Below are positions 38,323 to 50,800 of a stretch of DNA of 64,000 bases, in pieces. A program made the position numbers and the translations under genes. The stretch is taken from positions 133,658,755 through 133,722,754 of the forward strand of contig OW804094.1 in assembly GCA_942159475.1 (NCBI GenBank), given 5' to 3'. Origin of the DNA: Sthenelais limicola (Eukaryota; Annelida; Polychaeta; Phyllodocida; Sigalionidae). Position 1 is the first letter of the stretch. Each line of letters begins with the position of its first letter. The notes beneath the pieces are model-generated. The model was not told where the DNA came from. It worked only from the letters and a program-made list of their open reading frames with translations, and did no database searches.

Positions 38323-40930
38323 AATGCGGGAGTTATTAACTGCCACGTCACGGGGTATATTGCAATTTGTCTAGAACCTAATGAGTAAGTGTAAGGCCTG
38401 TGTCACTGTGTGCAGAACCATTGCCGAGACATCTTGCATTATTGATAGTGTAGTGTTGGTTCTCTCCCAGAGTCACTGCCCATATATATATCCGCTAACT
38501 AAGCAAGAAAACTCAAGCACAATCCCCAGCACAAAACACTTGCTGCTGACTCCCGCTTGAAAATACTATATTTTTGCGTGTTTCATACTCTGTATCGTTT
38601 TCTATTTCTCAAATACTCTCCACAGATTTTCGAATTGGTAACACGATACTTTATTTCATTTGTGGTTCAAAGCGTATAACTTATTAGCTTGATAAAATAA
38701 AATAGTTGGGAATTGCGTGGGCAATCCTTAATTGCAATTCGTCTTAAATGCTATGGAAGAATGGTTTATTCGGAGTCCCAATGGTGATACCTGGAAAAAC
38801 AAACCGACATAAACTGAAATCGAATTCAGGTTTCACAGTTCTCTCATGTTAAACCGAAAGTTGTTTCCTAATGATTTTGGTATAATGCATTTCCAATCTT
38901 TTGTAAACAATTGCTGTAAATAATTTGTGGCGTCTGTAAATTTCTATGTCACTGGACCATGAGGATCGACATCTGGACTTCCGTCGTTATTGAAATTATG
39001 AGGATCGATGAAGCCTATATTGCGTATATAATATATGGAGGTCAGCAATTAGAATAACTATTATCAAAAGAACCATATGCTACATTTAGGTATCGAGTAT
39101 CAGCCAGCAAACTCCCAGTCTAGGCTCAGAGTTGAGAGAGTCCCTCCAAACTGAGGGAAAGCTAGCCTCTCGCTCCAAACCACAAAATTCCATTCTAATC
39201 CCTCTGTGACGCATATTCCAGGGCCAGAGGTTTATTAGTTTTGTTCTTCAACTGAGAAAAACCTTGCTATAATGTGATGCTTATAGAAAATAAAGAAATA
39301 AAATATTACCTTTAAGGACACTCATTAAACCTCGGAGCTCACACACACGTACGTTCGCGTGTCCTCCGGGCAGGTCTGCATGGTGTTGTGATGGTATTTT
39401 CCTCTAATTGGACGTAAACGCCCTCGAATGTTTATGTTTTATTATCATTAACACAACAATGCTATGCGTCAACTCGCTGATTTATATAATTCATTACGGG
39501 GGCATGGCCGACAACTATAATCTCAACTCTGTATGAGAGCACATATGTAATGTCCACAATATAAATACACAAAGGTCACTGGTCGTGAAATCAATCCTTT
39601 CACGCAGCCCAATGTATACTTGTGGAGGGATAATCGATCCGGCGTTGGAATATGGGCCCCTGTTTCCCTACGATTCAAGTCAAGTATTCTGCTGGTGGTT
39701 TCAGGTGAAGAAGGACAAATAATACAACAATGGTCATAAGCACACCGTGGGAATGGGCAAACGGCGAACAACTTGAGCGAATTGATTTCAGTATCAGCTC
39801 CATGCGTTGGAAACATGGTCATTTAGTCTTTGATCGCTTGGGAATTTAACGCAATTCAGCTTCGACATTCCCATACGCTATCTAGAATATAAAATGAACC
39901 ATTCAACAGCAAACTTTGTTTTGTATGTTCCTGCTCGTTAGAACATGATTAATTATATATAGCAATGTATACGTAATACTGTATAAACAAAACACTTTTT
40001 CATATGATCGTATTGTCATTTAATTGGTACCATTCAGCAACATGCTATTGTTGAATCTCTAATTTCTACTCGGGTTCAGCATTAAAATTCAGCCGAAAGG
40101 TAAAGTCCTTATCAAATTTCGGTAAATCTATTCATTGATTGTGTACTTTAGGCGCATTATTTCTGGGTGAATCTGACCGTCCCTGGAAACGTCTCAGTTA
40201 CAATCTCCTGAATACGGCTAACACCTGTGCGTCTATTGTGACTAAAACCCAGATTACTAGGCTACACCTAACAAGAATTCAACGATAATTACACATAAAC
40301 ATACATTATAAGGCCTACCACAATACTATCTGCGCGCTGAGCCGGGGAAAATATTTCGCCTCTGCGAGTGAAGTAGTTTTTGTTGTTCTTTTTAGAAAAT
40401 CAACTGATCATTTCAATTGAATTCTTCTTCTTTGTGGGTGTAGAAATCCAGTGAAAATGATATAACATTCTATGTGGTTTAGTATAGTTCGATGTATTCT
40501 GTTATTGCCGCCGCGTGGACTCTTTTCCATATCTGACTTCTTCTTGGTTAATTGACGTTATTTCTTGGCTACATAAAACTATGGTGCTCTTGACACGAAG
40601 ATGATATAGGGTGGTTTCGATGGAAAATTTCTGATGTCTCATTAAAATGAGGAAACACATTCAATACACTAATAAAGTGTGTGTATTAATGATACGACAA
40701 TAATCACTGTGCCTATATAAATACAAAGTAGCGCCAACCATCTATTCCAATGTTCACTAATATAGCTAATTATGCATACATGTATATGCAACTCTTAAAC
40801 TAAGAAACACTTTCTAAAGGGGCCGTCTTAATTAGCAGAGATTCAACCAGTCGCCACCTGAAGGCGTCATAATAGCAGGTCACTAATAAACGTCAGAGTC
40901 GGATATCATTATTCAATTTATACTCAGGCT
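38323..40930. other. Intergenic, no gene; partial MITE copy at 39,116-39,230
   Basis: AT-rich, with no supported coding region apart from chance frames. A truncated copy of the CAGTCTAGGCTCA MITE family occupies 39,116-39,230 (intact left end, right end lost). Confidence 0.5.
39116..39230 (+). mobile_element. CAGTCTAGGCTCA MITE family, truncated copy
   Basis: Begins CAGTCTAGGCTCAGAGTTGA, continues with a GTCCCTCCAAACTGAGGG block and stops after CCAGGGCCAG; matches the left two-thirds of the full copy at 53,311-53,484. Confidence 0.8.
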
Positions 40931-41112
40931 ATAGGCTCACAAGCCCTCTGATCAGATAAGAATGGTATGTCAGTGATTGGACGCCTACTGTGCTAAAGGC
41001 TTTCCTGAACCTGGAAGTAGGCGTTCTAATGGGATTATAATGGCAACTTGTGGTTTGGAGCGAGAGGTTTCCCCTCAGTTTTGGGGACTCTCTCATTTCT
41101 GAGCCTCGACTG
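40931..41112 (-). mobile_element. CAGTCTAGGCTCA MITE family, near-full copy, inverted
   Basis: Starts ATAGGCTCAC, contains GATCAGATAAGAATGGTATG and GATTGGACGCCTACTG, ends TGAGCCTCGACTG. It is the reverse complement of the copy at 53,311-53,484 with scattered differences. About 780 bp upstream of the calmodulin start. Confidence 0.85.
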
Positions 41113-41180
41113 TGTTCGGTTAGTGTGTTGCTGATTCCCATGCATGGTCTCTCTAAATGAGAGATAATTATATTTAAAAA

Positions 41181-41210
41181 ATGTAATGTAAATGTAAATG
41201 TAAATGTAAT
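41181..41210 (+). repeat. TAAATG hexamer array
   Basis: Four to five copies of TGTAAA after a TGTAA; may be a retroposon tail. Confidence 0.75.
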
Positions 41211-41389
41211 CAATAATCAAAAAGAATTTGGAGTTGCTCAAACTAACATCAGGGCAGGGAACGCTTGTTGTTTTTCTGCAGTCATCATTGATCCTTTTAA
41301 TTATCTCTGTATCAGATCTCGATCCTCGCATGCAGGCCGCTGATCCTCTTTTCCTTATCACCCACCATCGATGCCTCCCGAATTTATCC

Positions 41390-41890
41390 CCCTACTCTCT
41401 CTGTATGGAGGAGAGGGGCACGCGGGATATATATTATAGGGAGACCGGTGCTTGTTGGCGTTGGCAGCCACGCTTCTACATGCACAACGCCATACAATCC
41501 CCAGCCTGTCACCAGGCCAAGAAATAACCTTACGCCTCGCTTACTCCGGTTCGCTAGATCAAGAGACTGGTCGCTCGGTCGGTCGCTATCCATAAGTCGC
41601 GCACCCTTTGTACAAGACCCTAAAGATTTGTGAAAACAGCTCGAGTACAAGTATGGACCTCGGCTCTCAAATCACCGGTCAAGGTGGACGCTTGAAGCAC
41701 TGACCGTCGGACACACAGGAGAGAGAAACTAATCAAGTGCAATTCATCGATAGAGAAAATAATTGAATGCCTTTCGATCGCTCTCGGGACTGCACACACA
41801 TGTTCAGTCTCCAGCATTGAAAGGGCTAGAGCAAAGGTGGACAATTGATACAAATACATACATAGATACATACACACGGGACACAGGAAT
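41390..41890 (+). promoter_or_regulatory. Probable promoter and 5' leader of the calmodulin-family gene
   Basis: A TATATATTATA element is at 41,428-41,438, in a locally GC-richer setting (CACGCGGGA before, GGGAGACCGG after), about 450 bp before the ATG. If used, the leader would be roughly 420 bases without an intron. Transcription start not determined. Confidence 0.35.
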
Positions 41891-44800
41891 ATGGCGGATA
41901 AATTAACAGAGGAGGAAATTTCAGGTAAAATTACAATTATTTTCGCTTGGTTGCAGTATGTTTGGAGCTGCCTCTATTACTATATGATACGGACGGATAT
42001 TTTCCCTTCACTGGCATGTGTAGTATTTCTAAGATATATGATGTATGTATGCCAGATCGGTAGCATTGAAAACAAGAGTTTAACCAAGGGTAATTCACAT
42101 GCAATTATGACGCGTAGCAATTGCCGAGGATATAAGAACTTCAAATCGGCCTAGCGTATCACACTGACTTCTCTAGTTTTGTATAGCTACTGATATCGGC
42201 ATGATAGTATCTATATGTCTTAGCTCGAGTCTTTGCTTATTGTTCTTGGGTGTATTCTTGGTACCTTTTCGTTATCAAACTATTTTGGTCTTCATCTTTA
42301 CCTCAATATCTGCACCTCACCATAATCGCACGTTATCCCGGATCAGTTAATTGCATTGAGCTGTTTAAGCAACGATTAAAATCACAAATCCACATGGAAT
42401 GGTAAGATAACCTGCGGTATTAAGTATACAAAAACATCACATTAGTATGTTTCACTCAATTTATCTGTTCTAAACACCGACTGGTCTCTCTGAGAAATAT
42501 TGAAATACTTACAGTCGTTCGAGAAAAAACATTGGGTCGACCACGTACGGAATACAAAGCTGATAGCAATCTCAAATAATATTTATTTACCCCTTCGTGC
42601 TTTAGTCTGCGTTCACCAGCTACCGGGAATATTTACAAAATCATTCGGGGGTATTAACGCTTTGAAAACATGAAGTTTGGCCAGTACTTAAAGAGAAATT
42701 ATTTACATGGAACAAAATTACAACCAACCTCAGTAAACATCTAATAAGATCTTGTATTTTATATTTGAACGTGGGAAGATCGCTGGAATTCACAACAAAC
42801 TTTGAACCTCAAAATTATATAATCAGTCAAATTAACGAGAATAAAAGGAGCTCCTTTTATTTTCGTTGGTCGAATTCAACACAAGTTTCGGAAAATGTTT
42901 GGAAGAAATAACATGCCGCGGGTCATGTTTTTTTCATTGGCACCTAGTTGCTGCTCAACCCATTATCCCCAATTGTTTTCAGGAGCTGCCAAGAGTGTAT
43001 GAGTATTTGCACTATTAATCCTTGAATAAATTCCGCGAGGGGTAAGACTCTTGAATTTAGCAGAGAAATATTCGTATGGGTTGTACACATGCAGTGGAAA
43101 TCCCATTTCTCGAAAATCAGTTGGAAAAGCAAGCATAATGTGGTGAATAGCTTTACGCCTAAGGCGAGCAACTACCTTAAGGAAAATATGTTCATGATTG
43201 ATAACCCGCCATCTAAAATATAGAAGGATTTATACCTGGGTGGCTTAAGGTGTTTGTTGCCCTTCCTAATCTTCTTTATAAGCTATGTAAGAGCAATGAA
43301 CTGGACCAATGTGGAGTTCAGATCACCAAAAGATATGGTCACAGAAAGAAAAGGGGTTAGGATTTATAAATAATAAGGTGCATAACATAATTCATAATAC
43401 TCTTGTCGTTAATATAATAGAAGGGGGGCTAGCTGGGAAGCCGATATCAAATGTCGGCATATAGAAGTGAGGCACATTTAGTCGAGTTGTGAAAGAAGCA
43501 GGGAGCGAAGGCCATATTCTCATACAGGCAGTGAATCTTTTAATGAGGGGAATAGCACTTATTGGATACTGTGACGTCCCCCTAGTCAGGTTAGGGAATA
43601 TGATAAAACTATCTCAGAATATAATTTGAAACATTTGTGTTTAATTAAAAGAAAAATCACTTTCATCATGATTAAGCAAGCTTTAAGAGGTTCGTTAACA
43701 GATGCTATAGTAAATGACTGTTTAGCTTGATATGTGCTATAACAAGTAATGTAAGTGGCGACGCCCTGGGCGACAGAGAAAGCCAGAGAATGGCCCAGAG
43801 AAAGCTAGAGAATGGTCGCCCAGTAATTCCCCTTGAATCCCGATTCCCGTTTATATAAACAGGGATCACAGCCTCTCGGATCAGATAAGAATGGTATGTT
43901 GGTGATTGGACGCCTACTGCGCTAATGGCTTTCCTGGCCCCGGACTAGGCATCCCAACGGGATTACAAGGGGAGTTTAGACTGGATGCATTTAAAACTAA
44001 GATAATTATTTTAAAGCCCCACATCCCACTTCTCAAATCTCGTAGATTTTCTACTCTTATCCACAATTCCGGCTTTGTTATTATTTTATTTTCCATCTTG
44101 GCGTTTGCTTGCCATCAACATTAATTAATTTGCTTGCCATAAAAATCCATCAAAATGATTTATTATATTCACATTTCCCGAATTTTTCTCTCCTTTACTT
44201 GCCTTTGATCCCGAATCCAGAGGCCAAAAAAGAAAGTCATGCCAATCCCATTTCCTGAAAATATAATCCCTGCCGTGACTATAGAGGTCGGTGAACTTCA
44301 GTATTTGTAAAGGAACCAATCGCTAATAACAAATCATCATCATTTGTATAATGAATCTCTAGAGTCCTAGCGAACAATTAGCTCCTAACCCGTTCTCAAA
44401 AGTTGATTAAGCTCAAGTCCACAGTGAGCTTAATTCTATATGGTTTATCACCACTATGGTATAATTAACTTCTTCCTTACTTGAATGCAGACTTGGTGTA
44501 GTCCATCCCTGATTTACTTTCGTGCCATAGATACGATAATAGCAGCAATATAATGCATGTATGTATAACACACCACCCCTACCCCCACCATCACCCCCCC
44601 CCCACCACCACCACCCTTACACATATATAGTAAAAATTAGACTATTATCTATTCAATAAAGATCAGATCAGAATGATTTGATGGACTATAGTTGAAGTAG
44701 CAAAATAGCTCTCCTGGATCCAACCCATCGTGCAGTTCTATCTCAGTATAAATTTGACTTATATTTCAGTTAGATTGTTTGCCTTTTACTTGTTAGGTTA

Positions 44801-47800
44801 GTCATTTACTAGCCGATATAAAGATGTTAAGTAAGTTAACACAGGAAAAGCATTTAAAATGTATACTTGAACATGACTCCGTAGAATACTTTGGTATATT
44901 TAACTATTACAAAATTTAACTAAGATGATAATTTAATCAGAGAACATTTTACTGGAAAATGATTTTGACATGAAATTAATTGTAAAGGGATAGGAGAATC
45001 GGTTACATATAAAATTGGTTGTTTAAAATAAATTCGTAATTTTCTGATATCTAAGAAGTAAATAAACCTGACTGTATGGAATACAAACGACAACCATATT
45101 TAATGTATAGAGCTGAACCTGGAATATGGAAATTCAATAAACCTAGATCAATCAATCAATCAATCGATATCATGCAAAACATTCAGTCATTCATTTTGCT
45201 TTCTTTCGAAAACAGCTTTCGGTCCTTCTTATAGTCTATGTCTTCTAGGCGTGAGCTGAACCTTGAATATGGAAATAAAATGAATTTTGATCAACCAATC
45301 AATCATTTTTGTCAATAATTAAATGAAGACCTGGAGACAGATGGTTGTTAATGCCCTTTTCTTGATTACATTTTCGATTCACTATGTATGACAATAATAA
45401 CAACTGTGGCCATATACATGTATGAACAAAGTCGGAATACAAATCTTTATATATTATTTTTCCACAAGCTAACATTTCAAGAATGTTATTCCCAGTTTAA
45501 AATTGAAAGGACAACTAATTCATTAGCACAGGTTCGGTCCTGATTACAGCACATGTTGTATACATTTATACTATTACATATTCCTGGAATAAACGGGGAA
45601 AGAAATAAGAATAAGAAACTTCCACTTCTAACATGAGGTATAAAACATGTTTTTTGAATTTTTGAATACAATAAGATCATTTGCGGCAGTTAATTCATCC
45701 TTACTGAGATTTGGTGAACCAGTGATATTAACAGGTCGTAGACCCCCCGTGTTTAACCTAAGCATGTTAATGTCATGCAAAATTATTCAGTTATACATTC
45801 TGCTTTCTCCCAAAGACCAAGACGAAATTGCCCCATAAGTGCATTGCCTTTTTAATCCCCGCAAACGGGCATAACCTGATGATGTGATTATTGAACTGTA
45901 CCAATACCCGATCGAGCACCTTTAATGCTCGCAGGTCAATTTCCTTGATACCGAACTGATTTAACCGTTCAGTACATTGCATTGGTGTCGTCATTAAGTC
46001 CCATCGGAGCAATATGATCTTTAAATAGGAATGTTAAACTAGCTGAGGAGGACCGAAAGCCATGTCTTAAAGCACGTGTTACTGTACTTGACAAAAAATG
46101 ATGACAGTGCTAAGGATATAATCACTACTTTTAATATGGCCTGTTTGACTTTTACTGCTTCTTAATTAGGGGGAAAATATATTGAATCTCTTATATATGT
46201 GGGTTAAATATTTCGGCGTTCTGCAACTAACAACACTTTATCAGATTTGATTCAGTTTAGGCCAAAATAATTCAATACTATTCAAAAGCGCACAGTTTTT
46301 ACCTAACTGTTTTCATGCATCGCCTTATACGTAATACTTCATAGTGCATATCAGTTGGTATAATACCTCTATTACAATACAACCCATTCCATACACATAT
46401 TACCATACGATTATAATTGTTATGAAAGCGTTTTACAAATAATAATGCACTCACTGCTTATTCCAGTAGAAAGGTACAGTTATATTACCACTTATACCAC
46501 ATCAGTAAACATTGCCAATTCACATCCTCGCCAGATATTATTACTTATAATCGATTTCCAGTCAATTAGCCCGTCACCAAGTTGATTGTTGATTTTGGTG
46601 GTCCCTTTTTAATCTCGTCATCTATGGTACATATATATATAAGCGCATGAAAGTTAAAACTATGGAGGTATACACATAACATGTTTCGATTGTATAGGTA
46701 TTCTCTTCTCTTGAATTTGCCATTGATAATATAATATAATTTGTCAATATAGTTACAATTCTGTATTTCTCTAGTCAGCGGGTTCTATAATTGAATGCCT
46801 ACATAAAATGGAGTTTCACACAGTTGTTCACAAATATATAATTGTATAATATAATATCATACCTTTATTTAAATTACAGAGTTGAAAGAGGCATTTTCCC
46901 TCTTCGACAAGGATGGAGATGGAACCATATCTTCTAAGGAGCTGGGGACGGTAATGAGGTCATTGGGTCAGAATCCCACTGAGGAGCAACTGCTAGACAT
47001 GATCAATGAAGTCGATGCTGACGGTGAGTTATCTTATTGACAGATTATATTTGATAGACATATTTACTTTGCTAATTAAGCTAATTAAAACCGTATGTCT
47101 ATCAGGACGGCGCAATTGCATGGCGATTCAGAAACCACCACAAATCTTCCAGTTGCCAGAAAAGTTGGGAAACCCAACGGCCCACCAATCATATTTTATT
47201 GTGGTAGGAAAAAAATCGATTGCCAGTGGGGAAAATAGCGTTGCGTTGGTGGATAAAGGGATCTGCCGTTTTCCATAAATTGGGATATGAGCTTACATAT
47301 TGATATCCGAAGGACAGGCTAGTAGCTATTAGAAACGTGAGAAAAATCACACGTACCATATAAATTCGACAGCAATAGATTTTGCGCCTGACGTGACCTT
47401 TTTTTTAGGATGACGATATATCATCTCGTACATACTTGTTAGCAGATACTCGATGAAAAATTAAGTAAATAGTCAATTTTATTATTTTAAATGCCGAAAT
47501 CCTCTTTCTACTGACCGCTCAGTCATCTTTGCTATAGAAAGGAGATGCATAATCATGCATAAACCATTGTAGAGTCCGCAGAACTGCAGTTGTATATTGT
47601 TTCATAATGACTGGGAGATATGTGAGGTGTTTTAGGAAAATGCGTCATAAGTCGCAAAAAATAGATTTTGAGATACCATTATATTTGAAAAGGTGAGATC
47701 AAGCCGATTCCAATGATAGTAAACAGTCTAATAATCTAATAAGTATTTCTAGATTTTAAGTTTGATATTTTCGTTTTTGAAAAAAAAGTTTCCAATATTT

Positions 47801-50800
47801 CTGGGGGTCAATAAACAGTAAAATAACTAAATGTAGTCCATATGAGGACCTTTAAAATGAATGGATATATTGCATAGATTGTCCTGAAATTTGATACATC
47901 GATTGATGTAACCAAGAGTTATCAACCCTTAAAAAATTAGAACATTCCAATAATGTGATCTTGTGAAAAAAACAGTTTAAAAAATATCATTTTTGCGACT
48001 TATGACTCATTTTCCTGAAACACATCACATATAGGAAAAATTCCTTGTCCTAAAAAATAGCTAATGGCTATATAAGAAAGGACATTCGCAGCTCGCACTT
48101 GGCAGGTTAGTCTTATCTTAGGGAAAGGTCTTATCTATTGATAGATGATCAGCACCGACCTGCATGCCCACTTGAGTCATGGATATGGAAACTTTCTAAA
48201 AAATAATTAATATACCCCTGGCCGCCCTTGGCTGTGTCTGTGGAACTGGAAGGAAGGGGGAGGGGCATCTTAGCTGAGATATTATTTTCAGTGTGCATTT
48301 GTGCGGGAATTTTTATTATTTTTTATCCAGGAATGGGGAACAAAATAGTTTTGGCCCTAATTGCCCTTGGCATCATCACATGACGGGCTACCTGCTTTCT
48401 TTTCTGAATAGGAACACCAGTTTAGGATAAAGTAGGATGGAATGAAATGAGATGAGATGAAAACAAAATTAGATGATAATAGATGATTTTCGATGATATT
48501 AGATGATTACAGCTAGTACATTTATTGTGTCTTCTGGATCATATTTCATGCTTAATACTAACGTAAGTCATTTTCACGCTGGCACTCTACCTCTGAGCTT
48601 AATTGATACATCTCTCCTAGACAATTGTAAAAAAGGTTCTTTCACTGTAAATTAAAACATTCACATACACCACATGAATAACTTTATACCTTATTAACAT
48701 TATTGTGATTAAGCGTTTCAGTGGTTATCAAGCAATATTATGGATGCTTTGGGGTGCGACTGGGTTAATTAATTAATTGTTTACTGAGATACATTCAGAC
48801 ACAAGCCAATTGGGCATTCTCCCAACAACAGGCCGTCCCTGCTTTCACCTTTCTCAGTCAGACGTCGGGGATGTAATCGGGTAGATATGTGTATAGTTTT
48901 AATTCCTGAGTTGTTGAAACATACCAGACCCTTTTGGGCTACCTCGCCCCCCACCCCTACACACACACATAATTATATGCAGGCGCTGGGTTTTTCAAAA
49001 AATTTTGCTTATATATGCTACTGCAATTAGGCTACTTAAATTTATTTTTTAAGAAGTCTCAAAAGTTGTGAACATTCTCAAAGTTGTGAATATTCGAGAA
49101 TATTCTTTAAAATACTATTATGAAAAGATTTTTTCCCAAAAGCGCATTCCTAAGTCTTAAATAATTCATATATATCCCATTATGAAGTAGTACCTGCGAT
49201 CAGTAAACAAAAAACAAAAAACCCACCAAACTGGTTTATTTTATATTATTTAGAACAAAGCTGCCAAGCTTTGAAAATTATTTTATATTCAAACATTAAT
49301 TCATAAATATCTCATCTGAAATAGCGTAAATAAATGTGTTTTGAAAAGCTTTTAGTGTGGTATTGAAAGTTATATGAAAGACGCTCATCCGCACGTGTGA
49401 ATGTTTTCAAGCGTTGCCAAGATTTATAGAAAACAGCAACAAAGTAACGTACAATACTTAATCATGAAATCCTGTAGAAGTACAATGAAACCTTTCAATG
49501 CCTATAGTATAATACAGTCATGTAAGTATATAATCATAATACAAAAGTACTTATAATATTATGTGTTAGGAAAGCGAATATTTGAGGGGAATCATACAAC
49601 ACATGAAATAATCTAGACATGTGAGAAAGCTAAGAGGTTTGGGGCAAAGGTAAGAATTAAGGAGGGTGAATAACAGTGACTTACTCATAAGTATACATAT
49701 ATTTGAGGAGGAGGGGGATAACAACAAAGGTATATCATTTTGCGAAGATACAACGGCGGCAGCAAACAAAAAGAATGCTTTAATATGCTGCTTCTAGCTG
49801 AAAAAAGATTTATAGACAGAACTTTGTTCACGATAATGCAATAATTTTTCAAACTTTAATAAATGAAGGGAGCGTTCATCTAAGAATAAGAGAATATAAT
49901 AATGTAATACTTGGTAGCGGAGAGAAAAAGACCAGAGAATGGGGGCAATTAATAAATGAAATGGAGGGGGTTGTCTAGAGAGAGAAAAAGGAAAAGAAAT
50001 GAAGAGTTTTTCGAAGTAGATTCTCTTAAGGAAAAGTACCTTTAAGTCGATGATGTGGGGTAGAGAAAATATGGAAAACAAAACGAAAATCATAAAAGAA
50101 TTTAAAATGACATGTTTTTAGCATTGTAGAAGCCAAGACGGCATGGTATTTTGAATAAACGTGTTGTTAAAAAAAAATCTAGACATGGAGTGGTAGTATT
50201 TTCTTAGCATCTAAAATACTGTAAGTCGATTTACATATATAACATATCCGATAATACAATCTTACACTCGCATCTTATTAGCAGGAACAAGTGCATTAAG
50301 CCTTCAATAATAGTTGACTTGCGGCAATCAATTTAATCACGTCCGGCTTGTTGCGAGTTATAGGCGATATCATTTTGATTGATAAATGTTGTATTATATC
50401 TTTAATTTGACGCAAACGGCTATACACGCATCTGAAATTAGTATAAGGTTTTCCGGTGTCTCTGGTAGTATACATAAAGGGAGATATATAACAAACAATA
50501 CATACTGTAAGCCATATTGTCCTTTCCTTTTCATATCTTATGACACACTTTGTTAGCCTTGTGAGTCGAACATAAAATCAAACAGACTAAAATCGCTTAC
50601 TCATTTAGACCTTTATTGCCACTTCCCCCTTTCCACAATAATAGTCACGATATAACCCTGAAAAAATACACAAAACAAAAACAATAATTGCTATTAGCAT
50701 TTCATATAACATTTGATGAACAGAAGTGTATTGCAAGAAAGACTTGGTGGAAAAGGGGTGGAAAAGCTGCTTGGCCAAAATTCACATATCACTGCCACGT

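Larger units (their letters stand above)
41925..46879 (+). other. Calmodulin-gene intron 1
   Basis: 5 kb. Contains a perfect 22-bp palindrome at 42,840-42,861 (centre GGAGCTCC), a partial MITE at 43,865-43,971, a C-rich stretch at 44,576-44,617 and two related retroposon-tail-like segments at 45,110-45,306. No nested gene seen. Confidence 0.6.

Noticed and set aside
39523..39822. 99-codon minus-strand frame with Cys/His content
   Set aside because: Cys/His spacing fits no zinc-finger type and there is no supporting exon.
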